Below are positions 13,895-26,112 of a stretch of DNA of 64,000 nt, piece after piece. Every line of letters begins with the position of its first letter. Within the stretch, counting starts at the first letter, position 1. The translations under genes were made by a program, and so were the position numbers. Source of the stretch: Scortum barcoo (taxonomy: Eukaryota > Chordata > Actinopteri > Centrarchiformes > Terapontidae); NCBI GenBank assembly GCA_023238725.1, contig CM041531.1:7663113-7727112 (forward strand), written 5' to 3'. The notes below the pieces were generated by a model. It searched no databases, was not told the DNA's origin, and was given only the letters and a program-made list of their open reading frames with translations.

Positions 13895-14190
13895 ATCAGG
13901 ATTCAAGAGTCAAGAATTTATTGTTGTGTGCACAACAGGTTATATTGAGCAATCGCTGGCAATGACATTTTTAAGTCTCAGGCTCCCTAAAAACAATGCT
14001 GAAATATATTTAGAGGAAAATCCACACAAGTAAAAAATAGATAACTGGAAAACTAAAAAATATTTAATAGTACAAGAGTAATAGAATAAATGCAACCTAA
14101 AATATAAGATCTAGATATACAATAAAATACGCTTAACACTGATGATGGGAGCGAAAATATTAAGGTGCAATAGGTAAAAAATAAAGTACT
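13895..14190. repeat. Probable retroposon-derived sequence
   Basis: TCAAGAATTTATTGTTGTGTGCACAACAGG and a following AT-rich stretch (AATAAATGCAACC, ACAATAAAATACGC, GGTGCAATAGG) resemble the reverse-oriented 3' part of a fish LINE. Judged by eye only. Confidence 0.3.
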
Positions 14191-14417
14191 GGTGGTGTTA
14201 TGAAGAGGAGTTCAAAACAGGTGTTGCTCATAACATTAAAACGAGCTCTGTTCTTTTCAAGTGCACCAATAAGTCGTGACAGTGTGACAGCGAAGCAGCT
14301 GAGCAGAATTCAGCCATGATTCATGTTATTAATATCCACTATAATACCTACTGAGACAAATCAAAATAGATTAAAGAGTCATGAACTGAGAAATGACTCC
14401 TCCGTTAGTACACTTAC

Positions 14418-14670
14418 ACTTTGCGTTGGGGAACCTTGGCACCTTCGGAGTCTCTTCAAGTCCTCCAACATCAGACTCATGGTGGCACAGACGACGATCA
14501 TCATTCTGGCCGATAAGTGACCCACATCTGTCAGCTGCCAACGTATCATTTGCTGAGCGGACTGCACCGGCCGGTGATGAATGGACCTGCCTCCTCTGCT
14601 CAACATGATGCTGGCTGCCTCACTGTCCAGCACCGGGATGGCTGACAAGAATCGGCAGAGCAAAACAACC
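14418..14670 (-). CDS. Unrecognised candidate internal exon
   Basis: A 253-nt stretch bounded by an ACATTTGCAG acceptor and an AAAGT|GTAAGTG donor is open throughout, within a 102-codon open frame (14379-14687). The translation includes FLSAIPVLDSEAASIMLSRG, then RSIHHRPVQSAQQMIRWQL and SARMMIVVCATMSLMLEDL. Base composition is richer in G and C than the AT-rich flanks. I recognise no family. It could be an exon of an unseen gene, a processed remnant or a repeat-encoded fragment; chance cannot be excluded. Confidence 0.22.
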
Positions 14671-17600
14671 CTGCAAATGTCCACCATTTGGTAATGTTGT
14701 ATTCAGATTCTCAACATGGGAAAAAAATAAATCTAGAATGGTTTCAGCGTGGGCAGTTATCAAAGGTGGGAAGTAAAGTAGTTTAATGCAAGCGCTGTAC
14801 TTCAGAGTTACTGTTAGTGTGATTTTACTCCAATATATTCATCTCACTAATTTGCAGATTAAGACTTTATATTCAACATGTGATAAATTCATTGTAACTA
14901 ACAATGTTAGGTAAAATCCCATTGATTGAGAACAGTGTATTGTAATCTTCTAAAATTTTTAGATTTAATCTGAAAAGGAGTAAATGATTTTAGTCATTTC
15001 TACTTCTGAGTTAAACAATGATTATGTTAGCCAGCACAGAAAAAAAAAGAAAAAAAAGAAAAAGACAGCTTCCATGAGCTCACATATTTCTGCAAAAGTC
15101 ATGTCATCATTGCTTGGTTTCCATAAAACTCCTGTAATTTTTCAGCCTTTTGCTTGTAATCTCTGCTGTCTAAAAACTTCTGCAGCATTCACTCCTCTGT
15201 CCTTCTGTTAGACATTTCTGAACTTACAGTAACCCCTCGACTCGCTCGTGGATTTGCCTTTTCTGTCGAGCCGGGACAGTTAGCCCATCACGTCCAGGTT
15301 TGCTGAATAGCGTTGGATTTCTTTTCACCATCCTTAGCTAAACATATGAAGCGAGCCAAACACCATACTGTTACGAAAGGCCGTGTTCCAGGGCTGGATT
15401 TTCTGTTATTAGCGAAGTTAAACATCAATGGCAATTTGAAAGACGTTTTCTTACTTCTTACTCAAACAGAACTGGATGTTTCAGTTTCACTTCAGCCCTC
15501 TATAACATATTGAAGTGTCAGGTTTCTACCGCAAAACTGCAGAGGAGTTAAATCTTAAAAAAAAAAAAAAAAAAAAAATGCAGTAAAATATATTTTCCCC
15601 ATAACACATTTGAGGATATCTTTGAAGAAAGAGAACTAAGGGAATTTGCTGTGGAAGCCCATCCAAGTCATCCTCCTCATCTCTTAATACAGTGAAGCAG
15701 AGCTGCCTGTTGGATGAAGTGGATTCCCCTTAGGTACTTTTTCTGCAGCGTGACTAAGTCCCTGTTATTTCTTCCCCCAACTACAACAATAACAGCATTC
15801 GTTTGCTGTTTTGAACAAACAGAAAAACCAGAGAGGGCAAACTAGTGTATAGTGACAGTGGGATGATCTGCGGATCACCTGCGGGTGGTTGCCTCTTTGT
15901 GTAGACTTTGTTCTTCCCACCCACCCCCAAAATCATTTTTTTGGCTTTAGGACCTCCATGTGCATGACATGGAAAAACAAAGCTCTTAAAATAACAACCA
16001 CCACAGACGCTGCTGATAGAAAGTCCCAAAGACAACTGTGGGGGACAAATTCACAGTCATTCGTTCTTTCAATTTCGTTTGATGCAAGGTGGATGTCTTC
16101 GTTTGTATCAGCATTTAACAAAGAAAACTGACTGAGGCGCTCAGTCACACACATTTTTACAGCATGCCATATCTCAGCTATTCACGTTTTGAAATGTGAT
16201 ATTTCTGGTTTGATTCACTGGTGGATTTAGAAATCTACTGAGAGACACCATTTAAAACTCGAGCTAATCCAAAGCATATGGCACCAGTGATGAAGAACAG
16301 ATGAAAACCTGTCAAATCATTTTCAGTTTCACACATATTAGTGAGTTCTTGTTGGGAAAAAAAAAAAAAGCTGGTTTGACTTCACATACTTGCAGCTGAT
16401 AGTCTGACATCATTTAGGCACATCTGTAAACAGGTGAATGCACTGCTGCGTCTTTTCCTCACACTCACAAACCCCTCCGAATGCCATAAAAATGTTCTAA
16501 ACAGCTTATATAAACAATGAAATTTGACAGCTCTCTGAAGTTTTCTCAGTCTGGCACCTGGGTACGGCTTTGTTTTATCCGGTCGCACGTTTAGAAAATG
16601 CAGCAAATAAAACACTTCCACCGCAAGGTACGAAAAATGGAACAAGCAGTCGGAGAGCTGACAGGTAATATGCACACGGCCCATTAACCACAATGAATGA
16701 GAGATGTTGATGTTAAAGCCTGAAGTATCTCTAAATTTTTAATGAAATCTGGATTAATGAAGTCCCAAACAGAAAGTATAAATATATTGATCCAAAAGAA
16801 CATAAAAGAAAAAGGCACAAAGAGGATCTGCTGCAGGAAAAAAACAGGTCAGAGATGATGAGTTCAGGTCAGGATTTGAAGTTGCTATGTAGGTCAAAAG
16901 TTGCACAGATGCTTGTCCAGCAGTGCTCATATGTGCTTCAGTATGAAAACTGTTGGTTTTTGTATGGTAATCATATTCAAAATCTCCATGTGAGATTACT
17001 CTCTGGAGCCGACTCGTGTCATATCCAAGTAACTGTACGTGTCACCGAAATCTCCCACGGTGCAGCGAGTCGTCCTGGAGGCGCCGACGGTGCCCCGCGT
17101 GGCCCAGAATCAGCATGACAAGCTGTTAATCACGTCTGGTCATTTATCTGTCAGAGTCCACCCAAAGTGTCGCGCTGTGAGGATGGACAATTCCCCCACA
17201 ACGCCGTCACACAGCCACCTCCGGCTGTCTGGCTGAATGGCCATCGGTGTCTCAAAGCCGGCGTTCGCAGTTTGGGCCCCTCTGACTCACGGATGATGTC
17301 GCTCCGACGACTTCAACGAGCGGTTCAGTCCAACACCTGACTGACACAGAGCAACACTCCTTTCACTTGGTACTCGGTGAGCTTAGCCGGCAGCCCCAGC
17401 ATTGCAGCTTTTTTCCAGCCAAAGTTATTTTACAGACATGCACGACGGATTAGAGGGCAGAAAACTGATCTGCAAAGTGAACACAGTGGTGTCTTCGATG
17501 GGAACCAATGCACTGAGCTTGTATGTGCATTTAGACAAAAGCAAGAGGTGTAAAAAGTAATGCAGTATTTAAGATATCAGACTGAGGACCTTTATATTAC

Positions 17601-20600
17601 TGTTCTGAACTGTCCAGATTTACATAAAACTAATAAGATTCACTCATCCTAATCTAAACATTGTGATGTCTAAAGTTTACCTTTATCCTAAATTGATTTG
17701 ATTATATAAAGTTTTGATCAAATTAGGACTGTAAGGATAAAAATTTGATGTATTACATTTGGGTTACACTAGATACATTTACATTAGTTAATTTAGCACT
17801 ATCATATTAGATTACAGTTAAATGTGGGTCAGATTAAGTATCCAACTAATTCCTATTAGTTAAGTGTTGGTCTGAATTACATTTAGATTAGAATAGAATG
17901 ATTTCGATTAGATCAAATTATATAACATTATACTGTGTTACGATAAGGATGAAATTAGCTCGAACTACAAGGTTCACTACATGAGAGTTAATTATACAAT
18001 GTTAGATAACCTCACTTTAAATTAGATTAATTAAAATCACATTAGGAGAGTTACAACATAAGTAACATTATAGTAAGATTAAATAAAATATAATTAAAAT
18101 TAAAATTAAATATAGTTAAACTGTGATATTGATTTTTAGAGCTGCATAGTAAAACGGTGAATTACTTAAATTCAATATTAGTTGGACATAATGAACTGAA
18201 AAATGCAAATAAACTATGTAAGACCTGACCTGAAACAACCTACAGGCAACAATTTAAAATTAAATCTTAAATCTGAACTAGCACGTTGTCGATCTTCTCA
18301 TCATCATTATTTCTCAATACTTGTGAGGAAATTTGGTCCTCTTAAGTACAGAAATATAAAAACAACCACACACACAAACACAGAAAAAACTATAAAAACA
18401 AAACACTTACTGTGATCTTAATATAACTGTAAAAATTGCACTTGTGCTTAAAATACACATATTCAAACATTTTGTTTTCTGTGACATGTAAATAAGTAAG
18501 AACTGTCAGAACAATTAGGACGCCTAAGATGCTTCGGCAAAGTGATGCACAGAAACGCTCAAATTTCCCCCTCAAACAGTGTGAGTCACTGCGCATAAAT
18601 AAAACCTTGATCCCAAATCATCAGCGTATGTACAGCTCAGCACAAGTCAGCGCTTATGAGCCGAGGAGACAGGTAGCCCGGGGTAAAACTAACATGACAT
18701 TACGTCTGCACACATGATCTACTTTCTGTTGGGTTACTGAGAGTGGACATTTTCATATACAGATTTATTTTTTTGCATTTAGCTGCCTGCAGTGTGAGTT
18801 GCATCCATGGTCTGTAAAAAGCTGCACGCAAAAAAATAAAATCCAAAATACATTCAGATACAAATTATATACCACGCAAACATGGATATTGTCGAATTGA
18901 TAATTTTGCATTTAAGATACTTTTGCCTCAAGTGGTGGGTGTTACATGTTCCCATACCATATGAATTATGAAATTAAATGTACAAAATATCTTCAAAGTG
19001 AGCTGACTATGTTAAATCACTAACCGAATTAGTAGTTTTAGCAGTGGAGCCCCCTCTGCTGGTGACTGAGAGCATTTCCTCATTAAATGACCTCAAAAAC
19101 CAGAGAAACAATGTGAAAAATATCCAAAAATAACTGGAGATCTTTACTTTACAAACAGTACATGCTAGTTTTGCTCACCAGCTTGAACCAGCAAGAAGGT
19201 AAAGTTGCTACTAAACTGAAGTCTAAAAGGTCGATGAACGGTGATGCCGGCCTGTCCTCAAGTTGAGATTTCAAACAGATGAGGTGGTAAATGACTGTTT
19301 TCCAATGTGAAGGACACTTGGCTTGTCTGCTGAAAGATTTATCCAGTGGAACCACAGCGGGAAGTTGAGAAAAGGTTCAACTTCGTGTAAATGTCGACTG
19401 ATGCAATGCAAGCGACAATCTGGCGAGAATTGTTCTCGTTTTGATGCCCAAATGAAAACGAAGTGATTTTGAGTCATTCTAATGGCTCAGCTTACCTAAC
19501 AATAATCTGTTGGGGTGATTTAATGAAGGTCCTTTTCATTTCTAGTAGGTGTAGCATACTTTGTACAAAGCACAGGTAAAAGAAAAAAGGTATAAACTGG
19601 AAGGATTGAATGTTTTATTGGAGTGTTACATGTATGAAGGATGGTTTTATAGGTATTGTAGCTCCACAAAGTCGGACATGTTTTGTGAGTTTGCTGACTT
19701 TAACACATGTTCATCATGGTGGTAAAACCTTGTTGCTTAACTGTTGATTGTACAGTAACGTTTGTGTTCAGGTCACTCACCTCTGTTGTGTTTCCTGTCC
19801 AAGGTGTTCAGGCCAAAAGAATCCCCAGTGCATCTGAGCACCATTTTAAAGGTTCCAGGAGATACCATGTGAAAATTAGTGTAGGGGTGGTAGAGTACTT
19901 TAAGCTGCTTTTCAGATTTGATAGATGGCTATAATAAGGTGGTACATAAATTAAAATCATATACATTTGACATTGGCATTGGATTATGTGTTTTAATACA
20001 TTTGTTGATTCTTGAGTACTTTTGTCAGGGGAGGGTTGGATTTTCCCTTTACTGTTTTCTGACTACAAGTAAATCTCCCTGATCTCAAGAGTTGTGCTCT
20101 AGAGGTTCATCCCTGGTTTATCAGAGCTGTTAGCTCCACCCAGCATCAACCTCTGCAAAGGTCAAATCAGAGCAACTGCAAACACCTGTGTGAGTGTGCA
20201 GGCACTTTAACCAAAGCGAGACAAGTTTTTCAAACCGCTGCCGTGAACTTTAAAGGTGCACTAAAATTATATTATAAAATGAACAGAACATTATGACATG
20301 ACTATGTTTAATGTGCTTCTTATAGATCAAACCTACAGAGAAAGCTCACAACACTCTGAAAACAGCATTTTAGTATCTTTCAGCTCATTGGGTTGGGCAA
20401 TAAGATGAATACATCAACTATCTGCGACGAGTCCATCACTGGTTGATTTTTTGAGGGATTAAAAGATTATTTCACCTGGAGCCAGGAAATCTGTATTCAG
20501 TGGCACATGAGGAAAAAAAAAGAGTGCAGCAAAGCAAAGCAAGTAATTTCACTTTCTATTGTCTCAGAAACAGCGATGAACTGAGACACATGGTGTACCT

Positions 20601-23600
20601 TGCTAGTTTGGCACGTCCGTCGAATTTAGTGCTCGGAAAAAAAAAATTAAATCAGTTTTTACGGAATGAAAGGGAGAAAAGAAGAGGTCAGGGATTAGCT
20701 TTTGCTGAATATCTCCATAACAGCTGGGAGTTGAGACACCAGCCTTGGCTTGTTGCTCTGCACGATTGAAACCAAAATAATCCCAAACAGGGGGTTTTGT
20801 ATTCTTTTTCACATACGATGGTGGCCAGTTAGAAAATTCTAACAGATCATCCAACTAAAACAGCTATCAGAGCGAAAAGGAGAGTGAATATTGGACTTAG
20901 ATTCTCCAGTTGGCCAGAAACAGATGAATCTGAATAAATGCTAATGTTGCTCTGTATCTGACTGGCAATAGTAGTGCTGCAATACAGTAACAATCTTATA
21001 GCAATACGTCAGTAATTATGCTTGCTGATGTATGTTTCTTTGCACCCAAGTGGTCGACAAAAACAATATCAAGAATCACTACTGCAACAAAAGGGAAAAG
21101 AATTAACTCAACCAATTCTGTCGATTTACCTAAAAGTAAAATGTTTTGGTTTTAAATGAAGGATTCTTTGCTTGCTTTTGTCAAAAGGCTAACTGAAAAC
21201 TGCACCACAGTGTTACTACACTATATATTTTGCACATACGCCACATGCACAAATACATTTTCATTACATTTCCTGTTATTCTTTCAAAAATACAAAGCAA
21301 CAACTACACGATTTTCTCTGCAGTGCTGCCTCAGTATCCTGTGAACTCAGAAGTGTCCCGTCACACCACATTGGATTCTCTGTGCAGGCGTTTGTTCTGG
21401 CCAAATACCAATTGATTTTTGGAACGACAAGTGGCCGGCGCCCAGATGGTTATATCATCATTCATTGTTTCTGACCCATCCAGATTAATTTGATCACAGC
21501 AGGATAAAAACGGTCAATCAGGCCGTAATGTAGCTGTAATGTTGTGTATGACATGATGTTCCAGCCCCACGGAAATAGGCGGGGAGGAGAGGGAAGTGAC
21601 AGGAGGCAGATGTCCAGCAGTGAGAAGTTTCATCAATCAGCGAGTCGTCTTCTCTGACAGCATCTCAGAAACCGCAGATTTGACTAAACTCTGCTGAACT
21701 GTGATCTGAGACACACTGTGCTGCTGTTTTTCACACACACTCCACACAGACACACACAAGGCCAGAAAAATTTCAACCTCCTCGTGATGGAAAAAGTCGA
21801 ATTTGTGAGAAAGCAGCACATATTCCTCAGGTTTAATCTACCGCATTTCTCCCATCCATTTTCATACAGTGCTCTAATTGCTTTTGAATATCAGCGATAT
21901 CTCAAAGAGGCACTGCCAAGCGATCAATAAAGCGAATCTCAAAATTCCTCAGCATAATTAGAACCCCGAACGGATTCATTTATAATTCAGTTTCAGCCAC
22001 TAAATGGCCAAACCTTTCAGAAATATATAGTGTAACTCTATTTAATACTATTACATAATCAAAGTGATTTTGTACTTTGTCTCAAGACCTTATGTTTCCC
22101 TAAAAATAGAGATTGATGGACCATACAGGTTTTCTTTTGCAAGCTTTAGTCCATTTACAACAGATCACCTGAATTGCATCACAGGGTGTTAATCAGCAGA
22201 TGGAGATTAATCAGTTGTCATGGAGACGGCTCTGATGACGAGGCTCAGTAGCTGTTTTGGGTTTCATCCATACTGTGGCCCTTTGCAGGACTTCTTATCT
22301 GTGTCGTGTTGTTGTTATCAGTCACAGTGAAACAACAGATACGCCGTCCTTATCCTCCATAATGTGGAGCGTGTCAAAGAGAACTGCGATATGTGTGCGG
22401 GGTGTAGTTATGAAAGGGAACGGATCTGCTTTTTTCCTCAGCAAATACAGTAAAATATGGAGCTGTAGAAGACCGTTGACCCGCATCTCCCTCACCCACT
22501 TTGTTACACGAGGAGGTGGAGAACGAGGGAGCACGACCACGCTCTGTTTGAAAACGTAAACAAAAGTTTTTTTGCCGACTGATATCCAAACACACACCTC
22601 CGACCTGCAATATCGCTCTGCCAGCTGCTACAACCCTCAATTTCATACGGTCAAGTGCATTTGATTGGATGAATGTATGTGTACACCAGAGTCCAGGATG
22701 ACTCATCAAAAACTCACATTTTACAGGAAAAGAAAAGAGATTTTGATATAAAAACAATATTTTTGAGGACATATATTTAGTATTTACTGACAACATTTAA
22801 CACAGGTGCAAAGCATTTTTGTTATTTCACAGTCTTTAAGCCCATGGAGTTCATTTTTGACATTTTGAAATGGTAGTTTGAGAAAAAACTCAAAACTCAA
22901 AGTTTTGCATTCAGCTTTTCCCAGAGCTTTCAAGCAGTGTCTTATGAGGGAGTCTTCATCAGGGGATGGAGTCTGCTCAAGTTAATTGTCATAAAGATGG
23001 ATCTGTTCACATGTTACAGCACTACAACACGTTGTACATATTAGTTATTTTCTATTACAATACCACCACCTATACTGTTCTCAAAGTTTCAGTTGCACAT
23101 TGATTTTAAGTGTCTAGTCTGATTTATTGCACAACAAGAATGCAACTCTGACAACAAGAAAAGCAGACATGATGTGACAAATTGCCGTAAGCAACTTTAA
23201 AAGTTGTTTTTCGTACTGTACACAAATAAATGGAAACCAATGGAGACTGGAAGGTTTGAAAAATAAATGAAAACACTGGTTTGCTTTCGAGGAGAATATA
23301 CAGTATAAATGTAAATATAATTATGTGAATTATGCACACAAAGACATGCAAAGCCATTGTTATGGTTCTTTAAATCGATCTTCAGTAACAACTACGATCA
23401 TTTCTGTTTGAAGTTGTTCAGTTTCACACTGCATTTAATTCATAGATCATCACAAATTCATTTGATACCTGTCATCTTTCATTGGATTGTATATTAATCT
23501 TTTGGAGTAGCAGGAACATTGCGCTGTTGTTTCAAAAATGTGACAAGACCTGAGAACAATGAGAAGAAATCTAAAAAACATTGTCTTTTTATGAGCAATC

Positions 23601-24963
23601 AATTACAAAAACATAATCTGTAAACAATACATCATTTAATGCTGCCTCATTGAAAAACATGGATGGTCTGCACCAACCTAATACGTCATTAAAGTAGGTT
23701 GACCTGCTCAACATATCAATATACTCTTAATTGAAGACGTAATAGTCGGTTCATCCAACACTGAGTCAGGTTAAGTTAAGGATTTTACATATAATCATTG
23801 GTAGGTGAATGTCATTGATTAAAGAAGGTAAAGAAGGAGATTTTGCTGTTGTTTGCTCTCTTTTATAAGGTTTTCCAGGTGGTGTATCCCACTGTTTTGA
23901 TACGCTTTCAAGGCTCAGCACTATTTTTTTTAAATTTGGACTTGTGCACTTCTTTTTGTAAGCAGGATGCAACTGAAGAAAAAAAGAACAAAGTAAAGTC
24001 ACCAGAAATTAGTTCTTCAAGCACATTTCCCAACATCTTTTTCTGGGGACTGACATGCTTCCATTCCGCTGGCATCTCTTTCAGAGACAGTTTTCTTTAG
24101 TATTTCTGCTTTATTAAATAGTTGAGATAGATACATGAGACGAGCAGATCGGAGCCACCAGGAGAGCTCACAGCTTGCCCGTGTGGGGAATTTTACCTTA
24201 AAGTGCACATGTTCTGTTTCTTAAACAACCTGTCTGAAGTCCAAATCCAAATATCTCACTGCATCTACACAGCAGCGTAACCAAACATTGAATATCGTGA
24301 CGTATTTTATCACCCGGCTTCAGAATTGCTCATCGCTGAAGTCTGGTGGTGAAACAATGAGGGATACTTCTGTGTGTGGGCGACTGCTCTCACTCTGAAC
24401 TCCACCTGAGATAAACACACTGCTGTTTAGAGGACTTTCACAGTTGTTGATGCGCACAACAAGGCAAATGAGTGGAGTTTTTTCATCCTGCGTACCATAA
24501 CTGTTCGACTCAGGCTTTGAATATGCATTTCTGTCCAGGCCTGACCTCCTTCTAATGAAGCTCTAATTTAAAAATCAAACAAAAGTCTCAATACATATTG
24601 GAGAGATACTACTTCTGTCTGTGCAAGATCATAATGGTGATTCAGAGGCATCAAAGCAAAGGTGGGTATTTTTAACTTGGACCCTACTTTTTCCTGTCCT
24701 TAGCTGTAGGTGGATTTTTAAAAAATGCTATAATTCATTTTTTGGGGTACAGATACCAGATATTTTACTGCAAATGCATAGATTAGATAGATACCAAATT
24801 AGGAGAGATCACTAAGACAATTATCCATTACCATCATAAACATATTTATATCCAAATATTAACTTACTAATGTAACTCAACTACAGTAAAATAAAACAAT
24901 GAATAAGATAGTAGAGAATAATAAAGAGGAATACCAATAATGTGCCATGGAGTAATTATTAAT
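14671..24963. other. Intergenic, no gene recognised
   Basis: Three things stand out. There is a CpG-richer patch at about 17020-17420, an ATTAGATTA-rich degenerate stretch at about 17640-18130, and a non-repetitive block at about 21430-21600. The rest is AT-rich filler with no recognisable coding sequence. The minus-strand open frame 22374-22796 (140 codons) has no family resemblance. Confidence 0.65.
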
Positions 24964-24965
24964 TA

Positions 24966-25155
24966 CAGTGCATCCGGAAAGTATTCACAAATGCTTCACT
25001 TTTTCCACATTTTGTTATGTTGCAGGATTATTCCAAAATGGATTAAATTCCATTTTCTTCCTCAAAATTCTACACACAACACCACATAATAAAAAACATG
25101 AAAAAAGTTTTGAGATTTTTGCAATTTTTATCAAATTAAAAATATGGATAAAAAA
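24966..25155. repeat. Left terminal inverted repeat of the Tc1-like element
   Basis: Matches the reverse complement of 25925-26112. Shared runs include CTTCACTTTTTCCACA, TTTTGTTATGTT, TCTTCCTCAAAATTC and TACACACAACACCACATAAT. Differences are scattered substitutions and short indels. Confidence 0.85.
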
Positions 25156-25159
25156 ATCA

Positions 25160-25730
25160 GGTTGGATGGGAAGCGTCGCTGTGCACAGCCATTTTCAGAT
25201 CTCTCCAGAGATGTTCAATCGGATTCAAGTCTGGGCTCTGGCTGGGCCCCTCAAGGAAATTCAGAGTTGTCCTGAAGCCATTCCCTTAGTTATCTTGGCT
25301 GTGTGCTTATCTTGGCTTAGGGTTGTTGTCCTGCTGAAAGATGAACCTGTCGCCCCAGTCTGAGGTCAAGAGCACTCTGGAGCAGGTTTTCATCCAGGAT
25401 GTCTCTGTACATTGCTGCATTCATCTTTCCCTCTATCCTGACTAGTCTCCCAGTTCCTGCCGCTGAAAAACATCCCCACAGCATGATGATGCTGCCACCA
25501 CCATGCTTCACTGTAGGGATGGTATTGGCCTGGTGATGAGCGGTGCCTGGTTTCCTCCAAACATGACGCCTGGCATTAACGCCAAAGAGTTCAATCTTTG
25601 TCTCATCAGACCAGAGAATTTTGTTTCTCATGGTCTGAGAGTCCTTCAGGTGCATTTTGGCAAACTCCAGGTGGGCTGCCATGTGCCTTTTACTCAGGAG
25701 TGACTTCATGCTTGGTTTGTGCTCTGACAT
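25160..25730 (-). pseudogene. Tc1-like transposase remnant
   Basis: Open from ATG at 25730 to 25317 (137 codons), with the DDE-type block WSDETKIELFG, then HVWRKPGTAHH, TVKHGGGSIIMLWGCFSA and GRLVRIEGKMNAA. Near 25340 the frame shifts: the next conserved block (FIFQQDNNPK) is in another frame, followed by a small tandem duplication (GCCAAGATAA twice) and then SPDLNPIEHLWRDLK. The N-terminal helix-turn-helix region is missing: the normal start region (MK) is joined straight to LLSKRHMAA. Broken and not functional. Confidence 0.88.
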
Positions 25731-25924
25731 GCACTGTCAACTGTGGGACCTTATATAGACAGGTGTGTGCCTTTCCAAATCAAGTCCAAGTCAACTGCAT
25801 TTTACGACAGGTGGACTCCAATTAAGCTCTTGGAAACATCTCAAGGATGATCAGTGGAAACAGGATGCACCTGAGCTCAATTTTGAGCTTCATGGCAAAG
25901 GCTGTGAATACTTATGTACATGTG

Positions 25925-26112
25925 ATTTCTTAGTTTTTTATTTTTAATAAATTTGCAAAAATCTCAAAAAAACTTTTTTCACATTGTCATTATGTGGTGT
26001 TGTGTGTAGAATTTTGAGGAAGAAAATGAATTGTAATCCATTTTGGAATAAGGCTGTAACATAACAAAATGTGGAAAAAGTGAAGCGTTGTGAATACTTT
26101 CCAGATGCACTG
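25925..26112. repeat. Right terminal inverted repeat of the Tc1-like element
   Basis: Partner of 24966-25155. Lies on the 5' side of the transposase remnant. Between it and the remnant is the usual leader (25731-25924), including CTTATATAGACAGGTGTG read on the plus strand. Confidence 0.85.

Larger units (their letters stand above)
24966..26112 (-). mobile_element. Tc1-like transposon, internally deleted, with intact ends
   Basis: Both ends read CAGTGCATC-(C/T)-GGAAAGTATTCACA inward, each flanked by TA (24964-24965 and 26113-26114), the Tc1/mariner target duplication. Terminal inverted repeats are about 190 bp (24966 to about 25155, about 25925-26112) and clearly similar over their length. 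At 1147 bp it is shorter than the roughly 1.6 kb of intact fish elements: the transposase has lost its N-terminal DNA-binding part and its far C terminus. Oriented so the transposase reads on the minus strand. Not self-mobile; with intact ends it could have been moved by a helper in trans. Confidence 0.9.

Noticed and set aside
22374..22796. 140-codon open frame on the minus strand
   Set aside because: No recognisable family, no splice sites in useful places, and two other overlapping open frames in the same stretch.
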